Part shown: in pieces, positions 19,960 through 29,458 of the stretch
Numbering within the stretch: the stretch's first letter is position 1
Layout of the letters: the number at the start of each line of letters is the position of its first letter
DNA from: Nonlabens antarcticus
GTDB taxonomy: Bacteria; Bacteroidota; Bacteroidia; Flavobacteriales; Flavobacteriaceae
Reading direction: 5' to 3'
DNA: 64,000 nucleotides
NCBI RefSeq assembly: GCF_015356755.1
Contig: NZ_JADFCO010000057.1
Location: forward strand, 1-64,000
Program-made: the position numbers and the translations under genes
Notes under the pieces: model-generated
Seen by the model: the letters and a program-made list of their open reading frames with translations, nothing else
The model's database searches: none
Told to the model about the DNA's origin: nothing

Positions 19960-20724
19960 TTAAAGTCCCTTGTTCTGTGCAATACGCACCTTACGAAATA
20001 ATTCAGAACTGTAGACAAAATCAGTCACCGCCTCATTCTCAGTTTTGAAAATTTCTTTATTAGTTCCTTCCCAGGCAATAATACCATCTTTTAAAAAGAG
20101 GATGGTTTCACCTATTTCTAGTACAGAATTCATGTCGTGAGAGATGATGACAGTAGTAATGTCAGCCTCGTGAGTCAACTCTTGAATTAAGTTATCAATT
20201 ATCGTCGCTGTTTTAGGATCGAGACCAGAATTAGGTTCGTCACAAAAAAGAAACTTTGGTTTATTGACTACCGCTCTTGCAAGGGCAACTCTTTTTTGTT
20301 GTCCACCAGAAATTTCACTAGGCATTTTAGTATTTAAATTGACTAGGTTCACCCTTTCTAAAATGTCATTAGCACGTTCTTGTCTTTCTCTACGACGCAT
20401 CTTTGTAAACATGCGCAGCGGGAACATAACATTTTCCTCTACAGTCATCGAGTCAAATAAGGCGCTATGTTGAAAAAGCATACCCATATTTTCCCTCAAT
20501 TCTTTTTGACGGTCGCCATCCATCTCGCTCAACAGCTCGCCATCATAAATGATCTCGCCAGAGTCTGGTTTGAATAGGCCCAACATATTTTTAAGAAAAA
20601 CGGATTTTCCGGAGCCACTCGATCCTATAATCATATTCGTTTTACCGCGTATGAATTTGGCATCTATGCCATCCAGGATAGTTTCATCACCAAAACTTTT
20701 ATGTAGTCCTTTAACTTCTATCAT
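19960..20724 (-). CDS. ABC transporter ATP-binding protein, MlaF type
   Basis: 254-residue ATPase with Walker A GSSGSGKS, the signature ISGGQQKRVALARA, Walker B KFLFCDEPNSGLD and the switch His in TTVIISHD. The sequence groups with MlaF-like ATPases of retrograde phospholipid (Mla) or toluene-tolerance transporters: the DEPNSGLDP variant is characteristic. Directly coupled to the permease gene upstream (ATG of this gene overlaps the permease TAA at 20724). A MlaD-like lipid-binding subunit is not in the window, so it must be encoded elsewhere or absent. Confidence 0.9.
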   Translation of the reverse strand: MIEVKGLHKSFGDETILDGIDAKFIRGKTNMIIGSSGSGKSVFLKNMLGLFKPDSGEIIYDGELLSEMDGDRQKELRENMGMLFQHSALFDSMTVEENVMFPLRMFTKMRRRERQERANDILERVNLVNLNTKMPSEISGGQQKRVALARAVVNKPKFLFCDEPNSGLDPKTATIIDNLIQELTHEADITTVIISHDMNSVLEIGETILFLKDGIIAWEGTNKEIFKTENEAVTDFVYSSELFRKVRIAQNKGL

Positions 20725-21458
20725 TATAGCAGTATCGTTGTCAGAATATAGTTAGCGACAATTATGGTTACACAAGTCCATACAAACGATGTTGTAGAAG
20801 CTTGTCCTACCTCAAGAGCTCCACCTTTCATATAGTAGCCATGATAACTGGGAAGGGTAGCTAGAATCATACCAAATACCATTGTTTTAATGAACGCATA
20901 TAGTACTTGATAAGGAACAAAATTATCTTGTATGCCTATGATAAAGTCTTGAGCACTTACCAGATTCCCATAAACGGCAGCAAGAAAACCGCCTAGAATT
21001 CCCACAAACATTATTATCGCGATTAGAAATGGGTAGAAAAGCATTGCAATCACCTTAGGAAAAACTAGATAATTCAAGGGATTTATCCCCATAACCTTAA
21101 GGGCATCAATTTGCTCTGTGACATTCATTGATCCTATACTGGAAGTAATATAAGAACCTACTTTACCGGCCATAATTATGGATATAATAGTAGGGGCAAA
21201 TTCAAGTATAATGGATTGACGTACCGCAAAACCTATGAGTGATTTAGGTATTAATGGGTTGTCTAAATTTAGTGAGGTTTGAAGAGCAACTACCGCACCC
21301 ATAAAAAGAGCTATAAATGCCGTAATACCTAACGAGCCTATGATCAAGTCATTGATCTCTTTCAAAATGAGTTCCTTAAGAACAATACCTTTTGTAGGTC
21401 TTTTAAAAACCTCAAACAGCATTATCATGTATTTACCTAAATGGCTCAAAATCTTCAT
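20724..21458 (-). CDS. ABC transporter permease, MlaE type
   Basis: 244-residue permease with about five hydrophobic segments and the MlaE hallmarks: GAVVALQTSLNL, the EFAPTIISIIMAGKVGS stretch and TEQIDALKVMGINPLNYLVFPK. With the ATPase downstream it would form the membrane core of a lipid transporter linking inner and outer membranes. ATG at 21458. Divergent from the phosphatase gene, with about 95 bases between start codons. Confidence 0.92.
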   Translation of the reverse strand: MKILSHLGKYMIMLFEVFKRPTKGIVLKELILKEINDLIIGSLGITAFIALFMGAVVALQTSLNLDNPLIPKSLIGFAVRQSIILEFAPTIISIIMAGKVGSYITSSIGSMNVTEQIDALKVMGINPLNYLVFPKVIAMLFYPFLIAIIMFVGILGGFLAAVYGNLVSAQDFIIGIQDNFVPYQVLYAFIKTMVFGMILATLPSYHGYYMKGGALEVGQASTTSFVWTCVTIIVANYILTTILL

Positions 21459-21531
21459 TGGCGGTAAATATATAGATAAAAAAGAAGGCGGGATTTAATC
21501 CTTTCTTAAACTTCTCAGCAATTGCAATGCG

Positions 21532-21539
21532 TATTTTTG
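21532..21539 (+). promoter_or_regulatory. Candidate -7 promoter element of the phosphatase gene
   Basis: TATTTTTG matches TAnnTTTG, 15 bases before ATG 21554. It lies just inside an alternative in-frame ATG (21527), which favours the later start. Confidence 0.5.
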
Positions 21540-21553
21540 CACAAAACAATACA

Positions 21554-23245
21554 ATGAAATCATATCCTTTTCTAATTTTCTTTTTTGCACTATTAATGGG
21601 GTGTAGTTCGCTTTCGCAAAAGCGGACTCAAAATGAGTCTATTGCGACTGGTAAACCAAATAAAGCATCGAATGAGACCTCTCTCAAAACACCTAAACTG
21701 GTAGTAGGAATCGTGGTTGATCAAATGAGATATGATTACCTAACTAGGTTTTATAACCGTTATGGAAATGATGGTTTTAAGAGATTGATGAATGAGGGTT
21801 TTAATGCTACAAACAATCATTATAATTATGTTCCCACTTACACCGCACCGGGCCATGCAAGTATTTATACTGGAGCAACACCCGCAGATCATGGAATAAT
21901 CGGTAATAACTGGTATGATAAATTTATCGATAAATCTATTTATAATGCAGATGATGCATCTGCAGATCCAGTGGGTACTACCAGCGATGAAGGGAAAATG
22001 TCACCCATTAATCTATTGAGCTCAACCGTAACAGATGAGTTGGAATTGTTCACACAAGGTCGTGCTAAAGTGATAGGTGTTTCTGTAAAAGATCGTGGCG
22101 CTATTCTTCCTGCTGGGCATGCTGCAGATGCTGCTTACTGGTTTAGAGGCAGTGATGAAGGTGTTTTTATTTCCAGTACTTTCTATATGAAACAACTCCC
22201 ACAATGGGTGGCCGACTTTAATAATTCAAAACCTGCTGAAAAGTATATTAAATTGTGGGAAACTCTTTATCCTTTATCTAGTTATACGTCAAGCGGTCCA
22301 GATTTGAATGAATATGAAAAAGGAATGCGTGGTAAAGAAACAGCTACCTTTCCTTACGACTTAAAGACGCTAGCTGATAAAAATGGTGGATACAGTTTAA
22401 TAAAAGCAACACCTTATGGTAATTCCATTGTAGCAGACTTTGCCATTAAAGCGCTTCAAGAAGAAAATATGGGTGTCGATGATATTCCAGACTTCCTTGC
22501 TGTCAGTTTTTCCAGTACAGATTATGTAGGACATAATTATGGAGTTAATTCTGTAGAGGTGGAAGATACTTACCTCAGGTTAGATCAAGATATCGCGCGA
22601 TTATTAAAAGCATTAGATGCCCAAGTAGGGGAAGGAAATTATACTGTTTTCTTGACAGCAGATCATGGGGCTGTTAATGTACCAGCCTATTTACAGGAAA
22701 AAAAATTTAATGCAGGATATTTTGATGAACGTAGCTTTATTAAAGATATGGATACCCTAATTACAACAAAATATGGTGTTTCAGGAATGATCAAAAATGT
22801 AAGTAATGACCAAGTATTTTTTGACCAGAAAGCATTGTCTAAAAACGAGATATCATTTAGCGAGATTCAAGAATTTGTTGCTAATGAAATGCGCAATTAT
22901 CCTGGTGTGGCTAAAGTTTTCACCAGAGAAGCTATGGTTTCTGCCCAGTTCACCACAGGAATGGCGGCATTAGTACAAAACGGATTTCACCACAAACGCA
23001 GCGGTGATGTGATATGGGTGTTAGAGCCTGGAGTAATTGTTTATTCTAAAACCGGTTCTACACACGGTAGCGCGCAGAGTTATGATACTCACGTTCCCCT
23101 GTTGTTTTATGGTTTTGGTATCAACAATGGCCAGACAGCAGATCGCACTGAAATTACAGATATCGCTCCCACAATATCTTCCTTATTGAAAATCAGCTTT
23201 CCAAATGCTGCTAAAGGCAATCCTATTACCAAAGTTTTAAAATAA
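21554..23245 (+). CDS. Alkaline-phosphatase-family lipoprotein, PafA type
   Basis: 563 residues. A lipoprotein signal peptide (MKSYPFLIFFFALLMGC) places the lipidated Cys at residue 17. The body is an alkaline phosphatase superfamily domain: VVGIVVDQMRYDYL supplies the first metal Asp, TYTAPGHASIYTGATPADHGI the nucleophile Thr, and SSTDYVGHNYG, LTADHGAV and a late His (GSTHGSAQSYDTHVP) the other metal ligands. This arrangement matches PafA, the calcium-activated periplasmic phosphomonoesterase of Bacteroidota. A degenerate palindrome copy encodes SSLSQKR directly after the lipobox. Start at 21554 is chosen because the earlier ATG (21527) would precede the promoter element and spoil the signal peptide. 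Confidence 0.9.
   Translation: MKSYPFLIFFFALLMGCSSLSQKRTQNESIATGKPNKASNETSLKTPKLVVGIVVDQMRYDYLTRFYNRYGNDGFKRLMNEGFNATNNHYNYVPTYTAPGHASIYTGATPADHGIIGNNWYDKFIDKSIYNADDASADPVGTTSDEGKMSPINLLSSTVTDELELFTQGRAKVIGVSVKDRGAILPAGHAADAAYWFRGSDEGVFISSTFYMKQLPQWVADFNNSKPAEKYIKLWETLYPLSSYTSSGPDLNEYEKGMRGKETATFPYDLKTLADKNGGYSLIKATPYGNSIVADFAIKALQEENMGVDDIPDFLAVSFSSTDYVGHNYGVNSVEVEDTYLRLDQDIARLLKALDAQVGEGNYTVFLTADHGAVNVPAYLQEKKFNAGYFDERSFIKDMDTLITTKYGVSGMIKNVSNDQVFFDQKALSKNEISFSEIQEFVANEMRNYPGVAKVFTREAMVSAQFTTGMAALVQNGFHHKRSGDVIWVLEPGVIVYSKTGSTHGSAQSYDTHVPLLFYGFGINNGQTADRTEITDIAPTISSLLKISFPNAAKGNPITKVLK
21609..21624. repeat. Dispersed palindrome copy, one base changed (coding)
   Basis: CGCTTTCGCAAAAGCG just behind the lipobox Cys of the phosphatase gene; one G to A change breaks the symmetry. 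Confidence 0.75.
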
Positions 23246-23262
23246 TTAAATATTCATACCAC

Positions 23263-23270
23263 TATATTTG
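23263..23270 (+). promoter_or_regulatory. Candidate -7 promoter element
   Basis: TATATTTG matches TAnnTTTG, 18 bases before the ATG at 23289. Confidence 0.5.
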
Positions 23271-23288
23271 CTCCTTAAATTAATTATT

Positions 23289-23780
23289 ATGAAAATTTAT
23301 CTATTAGCAGCAGCCTTGTTTGTAACCTCACTTTCCATGGGACAAGCTTTTACCGGGAAAGGTGATCAAAAATTTCAAGTGGGATTGAGCACACAAGAAA
23401 ATGCAACTGGAATTAATGCTACCTATGATTATGGCGTAGGACAGAATATTTCCTTCGGTATTTCAACTATTTATGCTTTGGGTGTTGACGATGATTTAGA
23501 TGCTGACTTTGGAGAACGCGCAGATGTGCGTTTGCGATTTAATGCAAACATTGGAAATGTGATGAATATTGACGATATGTTTGACTTGTATCCAGGTTTA
23601 AGTTTTGGAACAAAGAACTTTGGAGGTCACTTAGGTGCTCGCTACTTTTTCTCAGACGGCTTTGGTGTATATGCTGAAGCTCAGGTTCCCTTTGCCAAAT
23701 ATGACACTGCTAACTTAACTCCAGAAGAAGAGTTGAACAATCAGTTCAATTTTAATTTTGGAATGTCTTTTAACCTTTAG
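23289..23780 (+). CDS. Small outer-membrane beta-barrel-like protein (DUF6646-like)
   Basis: 163 residues with a clear signal peptide (MKIYLLAAALFVTSLSMGQA) followed by AFTGKGDQKFQVG and alternating beta strands: GVGQNISFGIS, DVRLRFNANIG, YPGLSFGTKNFGGHLGARYFF, GFGVYAEAQVPFAKYD, ending in NFNFGMSFNL with a C-terminal aromatic/hydrophobic residue, as in outer-membrane barrels. It resembles a short family common in Flavobacteriaceae that I know as DUF6646; the function is unknown. ATG 23289 is supported by the upstream promoter element. Its stop codon overlaps the stop codon of the convergent glycosyltransferase gene (TTAG at 23777-23780). Confidence 0.75.
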   Translation: MKIYLLAAALFVTSLSMGQAFTGKGDQKFQVGLSTQENATGINATYDYGVGQNISFGISTIYALGVDDDLDADFGERADVRLRFNANIGNVMNIDDMFDLYPGLSFGTKNFGGHLGARYFFSDGFGVYAEAQVPFAKYDTANLTPEEELNNQFNFNFGMSFNL

Positions 23781-24628
23781 AAACCTAACTTAGATCGTAT
23801 CCCTTTCCAGCGATATGATCTTAAAAAACGGCCTTGATCCTTATTTAATAATGGTTCAACGCCGTTTTTTTGTGCCTTAAAATAGCCACTCAAATAATCT
23901 TTTAATAGCTGCCATTCTTTCTTTTTTGCTGCCATCTTTAACGCAGTAATAGAGGTGAGTACAATACCATAGCGCATTTTGAAAAATGCCTCGCCCTGTA
24001 ACTTCATGGAATTAGGCTTGTATGAAGCTCCAGTTGGTTTTAAATGTTTAACATGTAGATCAGGAATTGTCACCACTTTCCAACCATAATATCTTGCTAG
24101 CATTTCATCCATCGTATCCCAGCCTATACTCGATTTCAAGCCGCCTATTTCCCTAAAACAAGCGACTCGATATGCCTTTAAAGCACCACGTATGTGATCC
24201 GGATTGTTTTGATTTTCAAGTGTCCATTCACCATTTTTTTGAACGGTACAATGTCCAGCTACCATTCCTGTTTTTTCGCTTTCGCGAAAGCGAACTACTA
24301 TTGCTTCCAGATAATCAACAGGAAAAACCAAATCTGAATCATATTTACAGATGATGTCAAAGTCATTTAGGTCTAGGGTTTCTAATCCTTTTTTAAAAGC
24401 ATTGATGACTTTAGCTCCTGGAATATTTTCTGCACTAGAATCATTGTGAATTACAGAAATAGGAAGTCTATTGCTGAAGGATTGTGCCACTTGAAAAGTA
24501 GCGTCGGTGGAATTATCGTCCACAACAATAATTTGGGTGGGTTGATGCGATTGCGCACACAAGCTTTCCAGCGTCTGTGAGATTAGAGCCTCTTCATTGA
24601 ATGCGGGAATAATAATAGCAATTTGCAA
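23777..24628 (-). CDS. Glycosyltransferase family 2 protein
   Basis: 283-residue GT-A fold glycosyltransferase. N-terminal IAIIIPAFNEE and VVDDNSTDAT bind the nucleotide sugar; KYDSDLVFP is the DxD metal motif. It has no membrane segment, so it acts in the cytoplasm or at the membrane face. The only possible start is TTG at 24628, which follows the methyltransferase stop by three bases and gives the canonical N terminus. A palindrome copy at 24277-24292 encodes RFRESE. Together with the adjacent methyltransferase it may modify a polysaccharide or lipid; the acceptor is unknown. Confidence 0.88.
   Translation of the reverse strand: MQIAIIIPAFNEEALISQTLESLCAQSHQPTQIIVVDDNSTDATFQVAQSFSNRLPISVIHNDSSAENIPGAKVINAFKKGLETLDLNDFDIICKYDSDLVFPVDYLEAIVVRFRESEKTGMVAGHCTVQKNGEWTLENQNNPDHIRGALKAYRVACFREIGGLKSSIGWDTMDEMLARYYGWKVVTIPDLHVKHLKPTGASYKPNSMKLQGEAFFKMRYGIVLTSITALKMAAKKKEWQLLKDYLSGYFKAQKNGVEPLLNKDQGRFLRSYRWKGIRSKLGF
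24277..24292. repeat. Dispersed palindrome copy (coding)
   Basis: Perfect CGCTTTCGCGAAAGCG in the glycosyltransferase gene, read as RFRES on the minus strand. Confidence 0.9.
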
Positions 24629-24631
24629 AGT

Positions 24632-25159
24632 CTAAATTTTAGATCGCTCGCAATATACAAGATAGTAACGGTCTGTAAAATGACGCAGGATAGGTCGTAA
24701 CCCCAGCTTTTTTGTGGGATTGGTAAATTTGATGGAATCCTTTATTTCCCAACCGGCTTTGTTTAAAACATAATCTAGTTGCCAGTCTTCAAATTCATGA
24801 TAATGCTGGTCCCTAATGTCAGTAGGATTACGGTAAGCACTTGAAAACCATAGTTTCAATGGTACGCTTACCAGTAGTTTGTCGCAGGGAATAGCTTTTA
24901 AAACTCCATAAGGGTTTACGAGATGCTCAAAGATTTCAAATGCAGTAACCACGGCACCATCAAATTGTTTGACAAGGCTTATGTCATCATCTAGATCCTC
25001 ACCTTCAGTATTTTGAACTGCATAACCTTGAGCTACCAGTATCTCACTAAACGGGTTTGAAACACCTAGATCTAGAATGAGTTCTTCAGTATCTATATGC
25101 TTTTGCAGGAATTCAAATGTGCGTTGAAATCTTTTTGTGGGGAATGTGTTCTCGTACAA
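24632..25159 (-). CDS. SAM-dependent methyltransferase-like protein
   Basis: 175 residues. ELILDLGVSNPFSEILV is a variant of SAM motif I, and FDGAVVTAFEIFEHLVNPYGVL is the motif II/III region common in class I methyltransferases of the Methyltransf_11/23 type. The glycine-rich loop is degenerate (LGVSNPF in place of GxGxG), so activity is not certain. Only TTG at 25159 can serve as start, since a stop codon lies two codons upstream; the resulting N terminus MYENTFPTKRF fits relatives. It sits between a LURP-one-like gene and a glycosyltransferase in a tight minus-strand run. Confidence 0.75.
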   Translation of the reverse strand: MYENTFPTKRFQRTFEFLQKHIDTEELILDLGVSNPFSEILVAQGYAVQNTEGEDLDDDISLVKQFDGAVVTAFEIFEHLVNPYGVLKAIPCDKLLVSVPLKLWFSSAYRNPTDIRDQHYHEFEDWQLDYVLNKAGWEIKDSIKFTNPTKKLGLRPILRHFTDRYYLVYCERSKI

Positions 25160-25169
25160 ATCTTAATTT

Positions 25170-25766
25170 TTAACCTCGACGGCGTTCTAAAATAATCATC
25201 ATCATCAATCCCAGCATCACTCTTTCTTTATCATCTTCCTCAATGTCAGACAATTTTTCAACTTCAAACTCCTTTCCAAAAAAAGACGGTTTTTTCTTAA
25301 GTTTTACAACTATATCGCCATTCACATCAGTGACATTATAAGTAGGATGGAACATATACCCTGTAAAAAACCCTAAGACAGGGATTTCTCCTACTAAAGA
25401 ATCTGCCATACGGGTCCATACGCTTGCTTCTTGAACTCTGTATTGTAATTTCTCGTGTTGATCTATAATATTATATTCTGCTTTCCACATCGACCTCCAT
25501 CCCTTTCTTGCGATTTTACCTATTTCATTGCCGTTAGCATCCAGCATGCTGTAAGCAGCACTCCAGTCCAGCCATTTGTTAGCCTTGATGGTAAAAAGAA
25601 CTTGGTTTTTAGAGGTGTCACTGTAGACGGTAATTGCCTCTTTGAGTTTGAACATTTTCTGTCTCACGTATGCTATGGTACTTCCAGTTGCATCTGTAGC
25701 TGTGAAGTCATTGCTTAGGGTGGTTATCCTAAAAGAAAACTTAATCGGATATTGAATGTTCTTCAT
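25170..25766 (-). CDS. LURP-one/Tubby-C-like beta-barrel protein
   Basis: 198 residues with a beta-rich pattern: IKFSFRITTLSNDFTATDATG, IAYVRQKMFKLKEAITVYSD, FTIKANKWLDWSAAYSMLDANGNEIGKIARKGWRSMWKAEYNI. The alternating strand-turn repeats with DANG/DVNG turns resemble the LURP-one/phospholipid-scramblase-like fold found in bacteria and plants. No signal peptide. The C terminus (DDKERVMLGLMMMIILERRRG) is a hydrophobic helix followed by Arg residues. Function is unknown. First gene of a three-gene minus-strand run with the methyltransferase and glycosyltransferase. ATG at 25766. Confidence 0.6.
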   Translation of the reverse strand: MKNIQYPIKFSFRITTLSNDFTATDATGSTIAYVRQKMFKLKEAITVYSDTSKNQVLFTIKANKWLDWSAAYSMLDANGNEIGKIARKGWRSMWKAEYNIIDQHEKLQYRVQEASVWTRMADSLVGEIPVLGFFTGYMFHPTYNVTDVNGDIVVKLKKKPSFFGKEFEVEKLSDIEEDDKERVMLGLMMMIILERRRG

Positions 25767-25925
25767 GTTCTTGAATTAATCAATCCTGTAAATGTATGGG
25801 ATTATTTTAGGTTCTAAGATGTCAGCAACTTAGAATACCAATTGCTCATAGCATTTGTATAAAAGCACTTCTCAAAATTTATTAAAGTAAATCAACTATT
25901 TATAAGGAGAACGATAAACCAAAGC

Positions 25926-28250
25926 TTATTCTACGACATCTAGTTTTGCAAATCGCAATAACAGCTTTTTAAGACCGCCTACTTTAAAGTTGATTTCTGC
26001 TTTTTTCTCACCGCCTACACCTTCTAGATTTACCACTTCTCCACTGCCAAATCTTGCGTGTTCAACCATCATCCCAACTATAAGATCTCCTTCAAAACCA
26101 GATGGTTCTGCAGCTATCGCACTACTTGCCGGGCGCATTTTACGCAGTTTGCGTATTTGCTCTTCACTAGGTTTATTTACACTAGGCGGCGTTCCTGTTC
26201 TAGGTTTTGATTGTCTTAATTTAGATTTATCAGGTTCATCCCACAAATCTGCATCTAACAACGGCTTGTATTTGTAATCATCCATGGGAGTGGTGTACTC
26301 CACATATTGATCATCAATCTCGTTAATGAAACGACTAGGTTCTGCATCTACTAGTTTTCCCCAGCGGTAGCGGCTCAAGGTATAAGTCAGATACGCTTGA
26401 TGTTCTGCTCTAGTTAACGCCACATAAAATAAGCGGCGTTCTTCTTCTAGATCTTCGCGTGTATTCATGCTCATGCCACTGGGAAAAAGATCTTCTTCCA
26501 TTCCTACTATATATAGGTATGGAAACTCAAGTCCTTTGGAAAGATGAATAGTCATTAAGGAAACGCGATCTGAATCTCCTGTATCATTGTCCAGATCTGT
26601 GGCAAGGGCTACATCCTCTAAAAATTCTGCAAGGGAGCCACGTGTTTCTGCAACTTCTTTTTGACCTTCTACAAAGTCTCGCATGCCATTGAGTAGCTCC
26701 TCAATGTTTTCAATTCTTGAGATTCCTTCTTGTGACCCATCTTTTTTAAGCTCTGTAAGCAACGCACTTTTCTTCACTACGTATTCCGTTAGTTCAAAGA
26801 CATTCATGGTTTCATCTAATGCCTGGAAACTTTTGATCATAGTGGCAAAGTTGCGCAGCTTTGTTTTGGTAGAACCATTTATATTAATGTCAACCCTATC
26901 AATATTTTCAAGAATCTCAAAAATACTTTTATCGTATTGTTTTGCACCTACGATTAGTTTATCCATTGTGGTCTGACCTATACCACGCGCAGGATAATTG
27001 ATGACCCGTTTGATCGCTTCCTCATCTTTGGGATTGACAACCAGACGCAAATAGGAAAGTACATCCTTTACCTCTTTACGTTGGTAAAAACTTAGGCCTC
27101 CATAAATCCTATAAGGAATATCACGTTTGCGCAGCGCATCCTCCATCGCCCTTGATTGTGCATTAGTTCTATAAAGAATTGCAAACTGGTCATTCCCCAG
27201 CTGATTATTCATCTTATTTTCCCAAATACTGCTTGCCACAAAGCGACCCTCTTCTGCATCGCTCATCAATCGGTGAACAATGATTTTAGGCCCGTCGTTA
27301 TTAGCTGTCCAGACTACTTTTTCAAGTTTTGTTTTGTTGTGTTCTATGATGGAGTTGGCAGCTTCCACGATGTTTTTTGTAGACCGATAATTCTGTTCAA
27401 GTCGGTACGCCTGCACATTATCATAATCCCGTTGGAAATTCAGGATATTATTAATATTTGCACCACGGAATGCATATATGGATTGCGCATCGTCTCCTAC
27501 CACACAAATATTTTGAAACTTGTCGGATAGCGCTTTTACGATCAGGTATTGAGAATGGTTCGTATCCTGGTACTCGTCCACCAGAATGTACTGGAACCGG
27601 TTTTGATATTTTGCAAGAACTTCTGGGAACCGATTGAGTAATTCATTCGTTTTCAATAGTAAATCATCAAAATCCATCGCACCAGCCTTAAAGCAACGTT
27701 GCACATATTCAGCATAAATATCACCTAATCGAGGACGTCGCGCCATGGCATCTGCCTCTTGCAGGTCTGCATCAGCATTGTAGGCGCGCACGGTGATTAA
27801 ATTATTTTTGAGCGATGAGATCCTAGAAAAAATCTGCTTGTATTTGTAAACATCTTTGTCGAGCCCCATTTCCTTGATGATCGCGCTGGTCAGTCTCTGG
27901 GAATCTTGTGAATCATAGATTGTAAAATTAGATGGATAACCCAGTTTATCAGCTTCCATACGCAGCAATCGTGCAAAAACCGAGTGGAATGTTCCCATCC
28001 ACAGGTTCTTGGACTCGCTAGCACCCACGATATCTGCGATACGTTTTTTCATCTCGCGTGCGGCTTTATTGGTAAAGGTGAGCGAGAGAATATTAAACGG
28101 ATCTACACCTTGTTGCATCAAATATGCAATACGCAGTGTCAGTACCCGGGTTTTCCCAGATCCAGCACCTGCGATGACGATCATCGGTCCATCTTTTTGT
28201 AGCACCGGAAGGCGCTGAGCTTCATTTAATTGCGATAAATAATCTTCCAA
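25926..28250 (-). CDS. ATP-dependent DNA helicase, UvrD/PcrA type
   Basis: 774-residue superfamily 1A helicase of repair and replication restart. Motif I GAGSGKT is at residues 28-34; motif Ia SLTFTNKAAREMKKRI, motif II VDEYQDTN, motif III GDDAQSIYAFRGA, motif IV LEQNYRS, motif V MTIHLSKGLEFPYLYIVG and motif VI RLFYVALTRAE are all present. The C-terminal tail (GDLIVGMMVEHARFGSGEV) is the tudor-like domain of PcrA/UvrD. The gene must begin with TTG at 28250: an in-frame stop stands two codons upstream and the next ATG would fall at residue 23, right before the Walker motif. A palindrome copy lies about 50 bases upstream. Confidence 0.95.
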   Translation of the reverse strand: MEDYLSQLNEAQRLPVLQKDGPMIVIAGAGSGKTRVLTLRIAYLMQQGVDPFNILSLTFTNKAAREMKKRIADIVGASESKNLWMGTFHSVFARLLRMEADKLGYPSNFTIYDSQDSQRLTSAIIKEMGLDKDVYKYKQIFSRISSLKNNLITVRAYNADADLQEADAMARRPRLGDIYAEYVQRCFKAGAMDFDDLLLKTNELLNRFPEVLAKYQNRFQYILVDEYQDTNHSQYLIVKALSDKFQNICVVGDDAQSIYAFRGANINNILNFQRDYDNVQAYRLEQNYRSTKNIVEAANSIIEHNKTKLEKVVWTANNDGPKIIVHRLMSDAEEGRFVASSIWENKMNNQLGNDQFAILYRTNAQSRAMEDALRKRDIPYRIYGGLSFYQRKEVKDVLSYLRLVVNPKDEEAIKRVINYPARGIGQTTMDKLIVGAKQYDKSIFEILENIDRVDININGSTKTKLRNFATMIKSFQALDETMNVFELTEYVVKKSALLTELKKDGSQEGISRIENIEELLNGMRDFVEGQKEVAETRGSLAEFLEDVALATDLDNDTGDSDRVSLMTIHLSKGLEFPYLYIVGMEEDLFPSGMSMNTREDLEEERRLFYVALTRAEHQAYLTYTLSRYRWGKLVDAEPSRFINEIDDQYVEYTTPMDDYKYKPLLDADLWDEPDKSKLRQSKPRTGTPPSVNKPSEEQIRKLRKMRPASSAIAAEPSGFEGDLIVGMMVEHARFGSGEVVNLEGVGGEKKAEINFKVGGLKKLLLRFAKLDVVE

Positions 28251-28297
28251 AGTCTACTTCATTTTCTAGTTTTTAAAGATACGGTTTGAGAAGAGTT

Positions 28298-28313
28298 CGC
28301 TTTCGCGAAAGCG
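28298..28313. repeat. Dispersed palindrome copy (intergenic)
   Basis: Perfect CGCTTTCGCGAAAGCG upstream of the uvrD-type gene. The rest of 28251-28486 shows nothing else I can name. Confidence 0.9.
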
Positions 28314-28486
28314 GAATTATTCCCAATCATTTTTCAACATTGGAAAATAGAACTTGACAGAAAAATCCACCACATCTCAGACTGGAATTATGTGATAGCA
28401 ATCCTACTACTCAACGGAAAAGTATTCTTTTAAAATTAGTATCCATGATTTTTCTGGAGACATAGCAACTTGGTATTAAGGATGTG

Positions 28487-29458
28487 CTATGCGTTCTCCA
28501 CAACAAAATCAACGATCCTCGCGGCAAGGGTAGCCGTTTGATTATCCCTATCTAAGGACGGATTCAGCTCTGCAAGATCTACCGATTTCACCTTTGACGA
28601 TGACAACAAATAGGATAGAATCTTGAAAAAGAATGCTGGGTCAAAACCTAAGGGCGACGGAGCGCTAACTCCCGGAGCGTAGGCAGATGAGAAACCATCT
28701 AAGTCTACGGTGATGTAGAGGTAATTGTTAGAATCTATAAAAGGCTGGAGTTTAGCTTTTAGGGCTTCAACAGCTTTTTCATCTGACTCACATTCATCGT
28801 GGAGCGCATAGGGAACGTAATGCTTTTGGGCAATATCGAACAACTCCTTCGTATTTGCTTGTTGTTGAATACCGACGGCAAAGTAGGATACGCCGTCAAA
28901 CTCATTTAGGATTTGATTAAATGGAGTTCCGGAATTTGGTTTATCCTCAACAGGTCTTAAATCAAAATGCGCATCAAAATTTATAATGCCAATTTTCTTA
29001 TCGGCGTTGCGATTAAGGGCATTGTAAATTCCTTTAAAATGTCCGTAGGCAATATCATGGCCCCCACCTATGGCGATTGGGAAAATAGAATTTGAAATTA
29101 AAGCTTCTATGGTTCTGGCTAATGCATCTTGGCAAGCCTCCATATCATTCTCTTTACAAATGAGATCCCCAAAATCTGCTACCTTTTTTTGCTTAAAATG
29201 AATCGGGATTTTTGATAAACGTTCGCGCAACACCGTAGGACCTTGTTGTGCACCAGGTCTTCCTAAATTTCTGCTCACACCTTCATCACAAGCATAACCG
29301 ATCAAACCGAAATCTATTTTTTCTTGACCTATATCATCAAGATCAGATAATATGATCTCTTGATACCAATACTGATTGTCCAATTCAGGATTTGACACTC
29401 TGCCGGTCCAGTTGCTTTCTTGTGCCGGTTGGTAATTGATATGAAGTGTTTTATCCAA
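28487..29458 (-). CDS. hutG: Formimidoylglutamase
   Basis: 323-residue ureohydrolase (arginase fold) that cleaves N-formimidoyl-glutamate to glutamate and formamide, the last step of histidine breakdown. The binuclear manganese ligands are in AIGGGHDIAYGH, NFDAHFDLRP and TVDLDGFSSAYAPG. It must start with TTG at 29458, overlapping the last codons of hutI by eight bases; an AAGGAG sequence six bases upstream serves as ribosome binding site, unusual for this phylum. Last gene of the hut operon. Confidence 0.95.
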   Translation of the reverse strand: MDKTLHINYQPAQESNWTGRVSNPELDNQYWYQEIILSDLDDIGQEKIDFGLIGYACDEGVSRNLGRPGAQQGPTVLRERLSKIPIHFKQKKVADFGDLICKENDMEACQDALARTIEALISNSIFPIAIGGGHDIAYGHFKGIYNALNRNADKKIGIINFDAHFDLRPVEDKPNSGTPFNQILNEFDGVSYFAVGIQQQANTKELFDIAQKHYVPYALHDECESDEKAVEALKAKLQPFIDSNNYLYITVDLDGFSSAYAPGVSAPSPLGFDPAFFFKILSYLLSSSKVKSVDLAELNPSLDRDNQTATLAARIVDFVVENA

